64,000 nt of DNA from Lepidostoma basale (lineage: Eukaryota; Arthropoda; Insecta; Trichoptera; Lepidostomatidae). The translations under genes and the position numbers were made by a program. Location: contig JAHDVF020001047.1 of NCBI GenBank assembly GCA_022606425.2, forward strand, positions 186,001 to 250,000, read 5' to 3'. Below, in pieces: positions 10,706-64,000 of this stretch (positions within the stretch are counted from its first letter, which is position 1; every line of letters starts with the position of its first letter). The notes beneath the pieces were generated by a model. The model was given only the letters and a program-made list of their open reading frames with translations. It searched no databases and was not told where the DNA came from.

Positions 10706-11340
10706 AAATATAATAATTTTCATGTTTTCAAATACGTAGTTTTATTTTAGTTTTTGACATTTGACTTTTTTCGTTGGACTTTAAATTCCTAATACAAAAT
10801 AAAACTTTCTAAAAACTCGCATGTGTTTTGATTAGGACCTTTACATCAATGCTCGGGGAATAGTAAATATACTTTGTTTCTGTTTGTACGTTTTTAAATA
10901 ATTAATTTATTATAACCGTACAATTATAATTTTGTGATTTTATGTTCGTTTTCTAATATAATATGAAGTTCAGCATTTTTTTCGATGTGGATTTGTGTAT
11001 AACTTATTTAATTTCTGTCAGTACTTATTTGAACGTTGACTATCACTTTTTTAAAGGGCCTTCTATCATCAGCTTTGTGTAAGTTTATACTATAGTAAAT
11101 TATATTTAGTTGAGATCTTAGACAAATGTGTAACAACGAAAAGTTTAAAATTGACGAAAACAAGATGTTGCAGAGAACTTCTTATCATTATTTAATGTTA
11201 TCGTATAACCCCTCGAAAAAAGTATAAATATATCTACGCTAATGCAATATATGCACTGTTATTAATTTAATTATGATATATTATTTGATTCTTTAATATT
11301 ATTTTTTTATGAAAATAATACAATTGAATAATTTTGACTC
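10706..11340. other. AT-rich stretch, nothing recognised
   Basis: No gene, repeat family or palindrome identified. Confidence 0.4.
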
Positions 11341-11344
11341 CTAA

Positions 11345-11505
11345 TAAACTAAGTCTTTCTGATGTATCTTTTAGTTGATTGTAAGACCTGACTATGCTAA
11401 CATCGGTTAGCGAAACAGCTGTCGCGACTAAATATAATCAATTGTGATATTCATAACAAAGTTTTTCATTTAAACAGTTATCAACTGAATTTCATTGTAT
11501 TGAAA
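11345..11505. repeat. ACAGCTGT-type arm
   Basis: Carries GTAAGACCTGACTATGCTAAC then ATCGGTTAGCGAAACAGC and TGTCGCGAC, the hammerhead-like box of this family with one substitution in the core. The arm tail AATCAATTGTGATATTC follows. It is a single arm. Confidence 0.65.
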
Positions 11506-11910
11506 CACTTATTCAATCTTCTTCTTCAACCTATTCCCGTCCACACCTGGATAAAGGTCTCCTACATTTGTTTCCACGTCACTCTGTCTTGTACAGACTA
11601 GATCCAGGTTATTTCGACATGTCTGTTCAGGTCTTCCTTCTACCGTAGTTGCGGACGCCCTGCACTTATCTTTGCCGTCCACGGTCTCCAAGTGAGCAGT
11701 CTTCTTGTCCATTTTTCGTCCGAGCTTCTGGCTTAGAGTCGCATAGAGTCTATTGCATTTATTCTACTTTCATCCTTCTTTTGCCAGTTCTATGCTTCGC
11801 TTCTGTACATAAGGGTCGGTAGAAGAACACCATTGTGGACTGCCATTCTAGCTTTTTTGGATAGGTTTTTGTTTGCGATGACAACTTTAAGTGCACCATT
11901 TAATTTGTTA
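11506..11910 (-). mobile_element. two LINE fragments joined
   Basis: Positions 11509-11735 are the minus-strand tail of an unassigned LINE (CTTCTTCTTCAACC tail). Positions 11736-11910 are LINE-A minus-strand sequence around its MYGSEAW region. Confidence 0.5.
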
Positions 11911-12204
11911 GAAACACTATCAACTCTCATAACCCCCTACTGTGAATTTTACGATCTCATTATATATATTAGACAAAACGTAATGAACATGCATACGTTC
12001 CGACACATTAAAAAAAAAATTTTTTTCCTCCTGAATTGAGGTTAAATATGTAAGGATCGATATTTCAGTTGCATACATTTCTCGTAAAAATAGCAAAACC
12101 GTACTGTATCAGCTATTGTTATTGTTTATAAATATGATAAAGCCGATATCGGTTATAGGCATTTTTAAATGTTGATATCGGTTATAGGTCTTTGTCTATT
12201 GTTA

Positions 12205-12380
12205 CTTTTAATTAATGTTTCTTGAACATGGATAAATCTCCATATTAAATAACTAATCCGAATGTAAACGTTTGTTTTCTAGAAGTTGTATTATTATATT
12301 TTATGGGAATGACTAGTTTCGCGTTTCTAAGGCATTATATTTATTATACAAAACATGTCATTTCCATAACATACAATAAA
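12205..12380. repeat. ACATGT-type foldback, compact
   Basis: TAATGTTTCTTGAACATGG opens the left arm. GGGAATGACTAGTTTCGCG and, 50 bp on, AAAACATGTCATTTCCATAA show the two arms nearly touching. Confidence 0.6.
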
Positions 12381-12399
12381 ACTTGAAGTAATATAAGTT

Positions 12400-12935
12400 T
12401 AAAGGCAACAAAGTGAATGCTTCGCAAACAAAAAGCTAAAGTGGCAGTGCAAAATTGTGTTCTTGTACCGACCTTTATGTATTGAAGCGAAGCGTGGAAC
12501 TGGCAAAAGAAGGATGAAAGTAGAATAAATAAGTCAAAAATAGATCTCTTAGACGAATGTGTGATACTCTGTGTATGATAGAGTGTCGAATGAAAATATA
12601 AGAAGTGAATGCGGTGCGAATGGTGGTGTTATGAACAAAATAATGAAAGGATTATTAATATGGTTAATACACATGGAAAGAATGAATGAAGAGAGAATGT
12701 TAAAAAAAGTGTATGTTTACGATGTAAATGGAACTAGAAATAGAGGAAGACCGAGGAAAATGTGGCACGATCAAATAAATTAAATATTAAATATCGGCCA
12801 CGTGAGGAGTCATAGAAATCGACGCGCGTGCATGATACGATGTATTAATGTTGAGGAAGCGAGAGAAATATGTCATTCTTCATTCTTTCTGCCTACCCCT
12901 TTGGGGAGACGGCGTGATGGTTAGTTAGTTAATAA
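12400..12935 (+). mobile_element. LINE-A, 5'-truncated, decayed
   Basis: Encodes a frameshifted AVQNCVLVPTFMY, then VSNENIRSECGANGGVMNKI, RMNEERMLKKVYV, NRGRPRKMWHDQIN. It ends GGCGTGATGGTTAGTTAGTT. Confidence 0.75.
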
Positions 12936-13460
12936 TAAAACTTATATAAAACAGACATTTTTATTGGTATTTATTACTTGTTTTTTTTTCACCAAAACGG
13001 TAAAGCCGATATGGCTCTACGTATTTTTCACCGAAATAGTAGAGCCGGCTTTTCTTATTATTTGTCGAATGTCGATGTTTCGGATATTTTTACTATAATA
13101 ATTAGATAAATAGCTCAAGACTTTTCTTTTAGAAATCGCATATGAGTCGATGTACGTACTCTAAGGGTTAGAGGGGTTAAATAAGAATAAAACTTGAAAT
13201 GTCGATTTGTCGGGCTATTTTATACGTAAAGTTTTGAGAGCACCGTTTGCTTGGAGAACACGTGTAATATAAGCTCTATGCTATTGAATTGGTAAAGCAT
13301 TTTGCCCCTTTAACCTCTGTCCCCTCTCGACCCCAACTCTGAAATGATTCAATTACTAACGATATTGCGAATCACGTTTCTACTTACTGCAATAGAAAGC
13401 ATTACCAAACAAATTGATTCAATTAAACTGTTACCAGTAGAAAAAATAAGCTAACGAAAA
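12936..13460. other. Intergenic, nothing recognised
   Basis: Contains short local repeats of a GCCGATAT/TAGAGCCG type at about 13000-13060 but no gene or named family. Confidence 0.4.
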
Positions 13461-13464
13461 TGCA

Positions 13465-13625
13465 ATTTTGTATAATAATTAAATAAAACGATGTTTTTTA
13501 ACTACTTCCACTTTTGTCTTTATTTAGACAGCGACCGGTTTCGCCAGGCTCGCTGGCATCGACAGACTGGTCCGTGTAATTTCAGTAAAATCATTTGATT
13601 ATCATTTGATTATCTTAAAAATGCA
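13465..13625. repeat. ACCGGT-type arm
   Basis: Contains TTTAGACAGCGACCGGTTTC and GCCAGGCTCGCTGGCATCGACAG. On the minus strand this reads CTGTCGA, T, GCCAG-CGAG-CCTGGC, GAA, ACCGGT, C: hammerhead-like with an A-to-T change in the CUGANGA core. Confidence 0.65.
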
Positions 13626-13689
13626 ATTTTGTGTTTTATCAAGTGTTCTGATGCATAATATATACTAATTGCAATTCGTGATATATTCA

Positions 13690-13935
13690 TGGAAGTAAAC
13701 AAAATTCTACATTTAGTTTTATGGTTTGTTGTTTAATGTCATACAAAGATAATCAGAACAAAATTCAAAATTATCCAGAAACATTCTCGGGCATGCGCAT
13801 CGTGTGCATTTCGAATTACATTAGAAGTGAATCGAATTATTCCTCTCTCGCTCTCTCGTATTCAAAATATTCTCGTAATCTTTCTTTGACGACATTTTTT
13901 CCCGGGTTTTTGCCTATTTATAATATATTATGATA
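13690..13935 (+). repeat. dispersed repeat E
   Basis: Shares GTCATACAA, GATAATCAGA, TTCTCGGGCATGCGCATCGTG and the TATTCTCGTA phrases with copies at about 23685-24060, 26175-26425, 27735-27925 and 63245-63545. Its class is unknown. A 70-codon open frame here has no sign of selection. Confidence 0.6.
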
Positions 13936-14009
13936 CATAATAACCATCAAATTAATAATATAATAATTGTGTATTAAGAAATTTATTATTAAAAAATATT
14001 ACTTATTAT

Positions 14010-14110
14010 ATAATTAATTCGAATGGAAACGTCAGTTTTCTAGAAGTTATATTATATTTTATGGGAATGACATGTCTCGCCCTTCTAAGGCATTATCAAA
14101 TGTATATCAT
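14010..14110. repeat. ACATGT-type arm
   Basis: GTCAGTTTTCTAGAAG...GGGAATGACATGTC and GCCCTTCTAAGGCATTATC are present. It is a single arm. Confidence 0.6.
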
Positions 14111-14254
14111 TTGATGACACGATGTATATCATATATCACAGAACGAATGAACGAGGAAAGAATAGGGAAAAACTGAATACATGAGTAAAAGGAAATGTGG
14201 AGGAAAGCTGAAAAAAATGAATTTACATGACCTTATTAAAAAAATATGAACTAA

Positions 14255-14460
14255 CGATGAAATAAAACGATATTTTTTTTTAAGAACTACTTCGACTTTG
14301 GTATTTATTGGAAAGCCACCGGTTTCGCCAGGCTCATTGTCGAAAAAAAACCAAAAGTGGGTGTAACATAGTTTTTAAAGTACCTACATCGTTTTATATC
14401 ATTATTATTTCAAATGAACATCCATCAAGAGAGTTTAGTTAAATAATTTGATTATCGTAA
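14255..14460. repeat. ACCGGT-type foldback
   Basis: Two arms face each other around CACCGGTTTCGCCAGGCTC. The outer phrases AAATAAAACGATATTTTT and TCGTTTTATATCATT pair across about 140 bp. Confidence 0.6.
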
Positions 14461-14477
14461 AATATATTATATAATAG

Positions 14478-14795
14478 CGTTATGAAACAAATAATGAAAG
14501 GATCATTAAGATGGTACACATGGAAAGAAAGAATGGTAATAAAGTATATGTTGACGATGTACATGGAACTAGACATAGAGGAAGATCGAGGAAAACGTAG
14601 CAAGATCAAATAAATTAACTATTGAATGTCGGCCACGCGAGGAGACGGAGAAAACGATGCGCGTGCATAACACGATGTATGAATTTTGAGGAATCGAGAG
14701 AAGTATGTCAGGAAAGAAATGTGTGGCAATCCATTCATTCTGCCTACTCCTTCGGAGAGACGGCGTGATGGTTAGTTATTTAGTTATTTTTTTTT
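14478..14795 (+). mobile_element. LINE-A, 5'-truncated
   Basis: Decayed coding for MKGSLRWYTWKER, a GRSRKT-like box, NVGHARRR and the GGCGTGATGGTTAGTTA terminus. Confidence 0.7.
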
Positions 14796-14883
14796 ATATA
14801 ATCCATTGTTTCGGCGGAAACACTTAAATAAAAACACTTTTATAAAATATCACAATTGATTATATTCCTTTTTAAATTGTCGC

Positions 14884-14919
14884 GACAGCTGTTTCGCTAG
14901 CCGATGTTAGCATCGTCAG
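14884..14919 (-). ncRNA. hammerhead-ribozyme-like motif
   Basis: The minus strand reads CTGACGA (14919-14913, exact CUGANGA), extra T, GCTAAC, loop ATCG, GCTAGC, GAA, self-complementary ACAGCTGT (14892-14885), then cleavage base C (14884). Stem II has one mismatch. Stem I is weak next to the core, although distal complementarity exists. The call is structural inference. Confidence 0.45.
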
Positions 14920-14950
14920 GTCTTACAATCAACTTTTTTTTAAATGTTGT

Positions 14951-14996
14951 TCGTAAGACTTGACGATGCTAACATCGGTTAGCGAAACAGCTGTCG
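14951..14996 (+). ncRNA. hammerhead-ribozyme-like motif, mirror copy
   Basis: The + strand copy in the right arm reads TTGACGA (14960-14966; C3 of the core changed to T), T, GCTAAC-ATCG-GTTAGC with perfect stem II, GAA, ACAGCTGT (14987-14994), C. It faces away from the minus-strand copy. Confidence 0.4.
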
Positions 14997-15303
14997 CGAC
15001 AATATAAAAAGAAATATAATCAATTGTGATTATTTTATAACAGTGTTTTTATTTAAAAAGTTAATTGTTTTCATATTATATTATATTTTGTGTGTGAATT
15101 AATAAGTAGACTATAATTAAAAATAATAAGTGATTATTTATTATTAATTTTTAGATGTGAAACGGTGATCTAATACGTCAAAATCTAGCGCACTTTCCAC
15201 AGACATTAAATAGTAATTTGTGAATAATTGGAAGCAAGAGTGATCGGTCACTGTCGACCGAGCCGCCGGTCTGTGAATACGTACTCGTACATACACGGTG
15301 AAA

Positions 15304-61021
<45,718 letters not shown>

Positions 61022-61173
61022 TATTCTAGAGTATACCAAACTATTACACCAACAGCCACTTGTGTAAGAACAGCTCGTATTCATAACATTTAATATTTTC
61101 AAGTGAAATGCAATTCCGAATACATTTTATATCTTTTCTTCGTTCGTATTTTTTATTCTCTCGAACAATCAAA
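61022..61173 (+). other. start of NT5C2 3' UTR
   Basis: AT-rich sequence after the stop codon. No canonical AATAAA occurs within the first 500 bp. Confidence 0.5.
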
Positions 61174-61521
61174 TTAATTTAAAAAAAATGTAATTAACAC
61201 ATTCTCTGTGGGAAGGGATTTATACCAGTTAACTGGACCAGTGGTGGCTGGCGTAAAGGGTATGATACCTTCTTTCTCGAGCATTCTAATAACAGAAATA
61301 ATTTCATTGAAATTTTCACGTGAAGTCAACACATGGTTTTTATCCCATTCACATTCAATTCCTTCATCCACACTGCCAGACTCCCAAGCCAGATTTTCCT
61401 CCATGCAACTCACAGGATAGGAAAAGCAATCTATTATATACAGCATGGATTGCTCCATGTCACAGATGAAGGTATTGCTGCAATAATGTACACCAGGGAA
61501 CGTTGGGTCACCGTGATTCAT
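61174..61521 (-). CDS. unassigned 115-codon ORF, antisense to the 3' flank
   Basis: I do not recognise it. It begins MNHGDPTFPGVHYCSNTF and continues with SMLYIIDCFSYPVSCMEENL, an acidic ESGSVDEGIECEWDK stretch and NFNEIISVIRMLEKEGIIPF. Composition is balanced and coding-like, with no transmembrane segment or signal peptide. It starts 500 bp past the NT5C2 stop and runs toward it, so the two would be convergent. It could be an exon of another gene, a transposon remnant or chance. Confidence 0.3.
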   Translation of the reverse strand: MNHGDPTFPGVHYCSNTFICDMEQSMLYIIDCFSYPVSCMEENLAWESGSVDEGIECEWDKNHVLTSRENFNEIISVIRMLEKEGIIPFTPATTGPVNWYKSLPTENVLITFFLN

Positions 61522-61606
61522 TACCGGTGGATGTAACCTGTTTTAGATATGGTTTTATGATTTTGAGGACCATGTGAAATGAGGACAGTCAATCTGTAGG
61601 AAACAG

Positions 61607-61612
61607 AATAAA
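61607..61612 (+). terminator. candidate poly(A) signal
   Basis: First canonical AATAAA after the NT5C2 stop (586 nt downstream). Plausible but unproven. Confidence 0.3.
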
Positions 61613-61649
61613 TAATGGATCAGAGAAAGATCCAAAGTCGCCGATGTAT

Positions 61650-61915
61650 CGTGCAAAATAGCTTCGTTTAACCGCCCTAGGTATTCGAACTTAAGTGATA
61701 CGTTCACTTTGACTGTACCATTCTGCGCTATCCCGTATCACGTAAGCGCTTGAGAAAAAGTAATGTACCTAAATTGTACAAACTTTCAAGGATACGCGCG
61801 TGTGCCAACAGCAATTGAGTACAAGTCTTCACAAATATGATAGTTTTACAAGGGGCAGGCGAAGTGTGCGGTAGAGTCTTTAACGTTTCGTAATTTAAAA
61901 AATAAAATTAATATA
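61650..61915. repeat. dispersed repeat F, second copy
   Basis: GATACGTTCACTTTGACTG, TTCTGCGCTATCCCGTATCA, CTTGAGAAAAAGTAATGTAC and GGCAGGCGAAGTGTGCGG. It is the reverse-orientation partner of 28245-28715 without the LINE. Confidence 0.6.
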
Positions 61916-61934
61916 ATTAAACCTGCTTTTTTTT

Positions 61935-62205
61935 TGCACGTTTCTCGGAAGATTACCTGAAAGTAGGGCGGTTAAGTGGAATTGGGCCAGCCATATAGGG
62001 AGAACAACGGATGATCGGTGGATCATACTCACCCTGGAGTGGCAATTGAGAACTGGCCACAGACATCTTGGCAGACCACAAATAAGATGGTGTAATGAGT
62101 CAAACGAGTGGCAGGAGGTCAATGGCACAGAGTGAAAAGGGATAGAGAATTGAAGTCGCGAAGGGAGGTCGAAGACTAATGGCTGATGATGATGTGAAAT
62201 GAAAG
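61935..62205 (+). mobile_element. RTE-like LINE 3' end
   Basis: + strand: VKWNWASHIGRTTDDRWIIL, then TLEWQLRTGHRHLGRPQIRW, with a CTGATGATGATG tail near 62190. Frames break in the second half. Confidence 0.65.
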
Positions 62206-62832
62206 ACAAGGCTCCATTTGGCTCTTCGGAATTACACATGTCGAATAAACGCCCTGGTGCGAATGCGTTAAACATTAAATTGATTTAAAAGGATTCCTTA
62301 TTGATTTTTTCAAGATCATAGATAATAACTAAAGTCTGTCAATTATACAAGACTCATCATTGTTGTTGGGCAATGTCTATTGGGTGCTCAGTGGACTGTT
62401 GCGATGAAATAAAATAAAAATGTGATAGAAAATGTCTTTTTTAGTTTTTAATAGATACATTTATGTTTTCCATAAGGTCTATCTTACACACGTGGCTGTT
62501 AGGGTATTTTTTCAACAACTGTTTGATGAGTTGAAATATTATAAAATCGACAATTGAATCGCTGTGAATTAAAAAATATGCTGTAATTAGTTTAGACGTA
62601 GAATAAATGAATGTTTTTTTTTTATAGATCTGAAGAAGTAGCACATACTTGTAGTGATTTTGACTTAATATGGACGGCAATTGGAAATTGGCATTTTTTA
62701 TTTGTTAATGCGTTTGTGATGGTTTTACTATGCTTCCATCGAGCCAAAGTAAAGGTTTAATTATTTATTTTGTAATTTACGCGGATGGTAGTACTCGGTT
62801 TGATGTGTATGCGTATCAATACGTTTGTTTTC
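62206..62832. other. 3' flank, nothing recognised
   Basis: AT-rich. Further AATAAA motifs occur near 62405 and 62600. Confidence 0.35.
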
Positions 62833-62838
62833 AATAAA
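62833..62838 (+). terminator. candidate distal poly(A) signal
   Basis: AATAAA followed by a T-rich stretch at 62840-62852, a typical downstream arrangement. If used, the 3' UTR would be about 1.8 kb and include repeat F and a LINE. Confidence 0.3.
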
Positions 62839-62882
62839 ATTTTTTTTTTTTTGCATTTCTGTTTTATTAAATGGAATTTTTA

Positions 62883-63240
62883 TGATAATCCATTGTTTTG
62901 GCCGAAACACTATGATACTTCAACATTTTTAAATGTTTAAATTTGAAACACTGCTATTTGTACATATCCCAATTTATTTACATTATTATTATTATTTTGT
63001 TGAATCGCTGTTTACATCATGACAGCATGAGCCAAATCGATGTAAAGGGTATTATAGCTATCATAGTGATTCTCATGACATGTGATAGGTAGCTAATCTA
63101 TCGCCATTTTATTGTCACGTGAATCCTACACCAGACCAAAGACAGTGTGACAATCACACTGCCCTCGCCGGGAATCGAACCCGTAACCTTCGGGGTGGCA
63201 GTCAATGTACTTACCACTCGGCCATGAAGGTCAGTTGCAA
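62883..63240 (-). mobile_element. foldback-linked SINE, best compound copy
   Basis: The minus strand starts with a tRNA head: A box TGGCCGAGTGG (63224-63214) and B box GGTTCGATTCC (63181-63171). It continues GGCAGTGTGATTGTCACAC, CACGTGACAATAAAATGGCG and CATGTCATGAGAATCACT. It is then joined to GTAATGAT-type foldback sequence ending TTTCGGCCAAAACAATGG. Confidence 0.8.
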
Positions 63241-63546
63241 CCCGTGAAATATTCACAGAAGTAAAGATTTTCTACCCCTTTAAAACTTGGTTCACTATAC
63301 AATCGTAATCAGTAATAAGTTTTGATTTAAAATATTATATAATATATATATTTTTTCAACACCTACTGTTCTCATTTTGTTTTCTTCACTACTGTCATAT
63401 AATGAAGAAATATTCTCGGGGATGCGTATTGTGTGCATTTCTAATTACTTTAAAAGAGAATCGAAGTATTCCTTTCTCGCTCTCTTGTATTCAAAATATT
63501 CTCCTACTCTTTCTTGATGACATCTGGATTTTTGCCTGATGAGTTT
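63241..63546 (+). repeat. repeat E copy
   Basis: GCAACCCGTGAAATATTCAC, TACTGTCATATAATG, ATGCGTATTGTGTGCATTTC and the TATTCTCCTACTC phrase. Confidence 0.6.
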
Positions 63547-63720
63547 GTCTTTACAGCTGTTTTGCCAATTGACATCATCAGGTGTTACAAACAATTCTGT
63601 TTCTCAAAGTCATTTGTAACACCTGATGATGCCAACGTAGGTTGGCGAAACAGCTGTCATGACAAACTCGTAAAAATAAACTGTGATACTTACAAATAAC
63701 AGTATTTTGAATTAAAATTT
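63547..63720. repeat. ACAGCTGT-type foldback, two boxes
   Basis: The minus-strand box (63581-63550) and the + strand box (63613-63666) face away from each other around a loop of about 30 bp (TTCTGTTTCTCAAAG). The arm tail AAACTGTGATACTTAC and AACAGTATTTTGAATT follows. Confidence 0.75.
63613..63666 (+). ncRNA. hammerhead-ribozyme-like motif
   Basis: + strand: CTGATGA (63623-63629, exact CUGANGA), extra T, GCCAAC-GTAG-GTTGGC (perfect 6-bp stem II), GAA (63647-63649), palindromic stem III ACAGCTGT (63650-63657), C (63658). Stem I is interrupted: AC/GT-type pairs near the core, then TTTGT (63613-63617) with ACAAA (63662-63666). The mirror minus-strand copy has AAAAC instead of GAAAC and should be inactive. 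Confidence 0.55.
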
Positions 63721-64000
63721 TTAGAAAATTTATGTGATGTAATGTCATGGCGGCTTTATTTTACAAAATAACATTTAAATGTTTTGAAATATGGTATGAA
63801 ACGAATTCACAGCTTAGTTTTTTCAATATTTGCATTAGTTTATTTTAATTATTAATAAACTTACATTGATTAAAATTTTAAACTAACGCTAGTTGAACTT
63901 ATTGTAAAATGAGTTATATTCATTCAGCAGTTTATTTCCTTATGAAACTTGTAACTATGGACTGAAAAAAATAATTAATATAAGAAAAAGGATTTATTAT
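63721..64000. other. AT-rich 3' flank, nothing recognised
   Basis: No gene or repeat family identified to the window end. Confidence 0.4.

Larger units (their letters stand above)
14800..15065. repeat. ACAGCTGT-type foldback just upstream of NT5C2
   Basis: A long palindrome of two arms (outer phrases TATAAAATATCACAATTG and CAATTGTGATTATTTTATA) around a 20-30 bp loop near 14930-14950. Each arm has one hammerhead-like box. It ends about 240 bp before the nucleotidase start codon and is therefore within the probable promoter or 5' UTR region. Confidence 0.8.

Overview
The window looks like an AT-rich nuclear genome of an insect, most probably a moth or butterfly (Lepidoptera). The reasons are one long intron-rich gene, a Helitron with the lepidopteran-style 3' end, piggyBac, hAT, pogo and mariner-like DNA transposons, tRNA-derived SINEs, and dozens of 5'-truncated LINE 3' ends. 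No bacterial, CRISPR, rRNA or viral feature was recognised.

The only host gene I can support is a cytosolic purine 5'-nucleotidase (NT5C2 / cN-II family, HAD superfamily) on the + strand. It has 12 coding exons between 15304 and 61021. Every intron obeys GT-AG, every phase closes, and the spliced frame is 593 codons plus stop. All four HAD motifs are intact: D57/D59, T254, K297, D356/D361. Intron 1 is about 30.8 kb and holds most of the transposon load; the remaining introns are 0.6-3.5 kb.

Layout. Positions 1-15300 are upstream DNA: LINE fragments, a piggyBac remnant (1575-2653), a pogo-like element (4047-4914), nested foldback repeats, and a GC-rich TATA-containing segment (about 9560-9910) that may be a distal promoter. 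Exon 1 is at 15304-15419. Positions 15420-46217 are intron 1, with a Harbinger-like MITE, SINEs, LINEs, a hAT element with an 8-bp target duplication (34736-35700) and a Helitron (35941-38330) hosting a Penelope-like fragment and a LINE. Positions 46218-61021 carry exons 2-12, separated by repeats, a mariner-like remnant and a second piggyBac remnant. Positions 61022-64000 are 3' flank with an unassigned antisense ORF, a SINE and a foldback repeat.

The most interesting signal is a set of dispersed, mostly palindromic repeat families. In several sequence families each arm carries a hammerhead-ribozyme-like core: CUGANGA, one extra base, a short stem II, GAA, then a self-complementary stem III (ACAGCUGU, ACCGGU, ACUGGU or ACAUGU) and the cleavage-site base. 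The best copy (60280-60323, minus strand) also has a 6-bp stem I next to the core. At 37785-38120 one such arm lies inverted directly against a truncated GIY-YIG endonuclease fragment of a Penelope-like retroelement. This suggests the foldbacks are inverted terminal repeats of Penelope-like elements, or non-autonomous derivatives of them.

Coordinates of degenerate repeats are approximate. LINE clade names are tentative because no database search was possible. 'LINE-A' is my label for the commonest LINE family here, whose 3' end encodes ...GHMERM...RGRPRKTWHDQI... and stops just before CGGCGTGATGGTT plus a short tandem tail.
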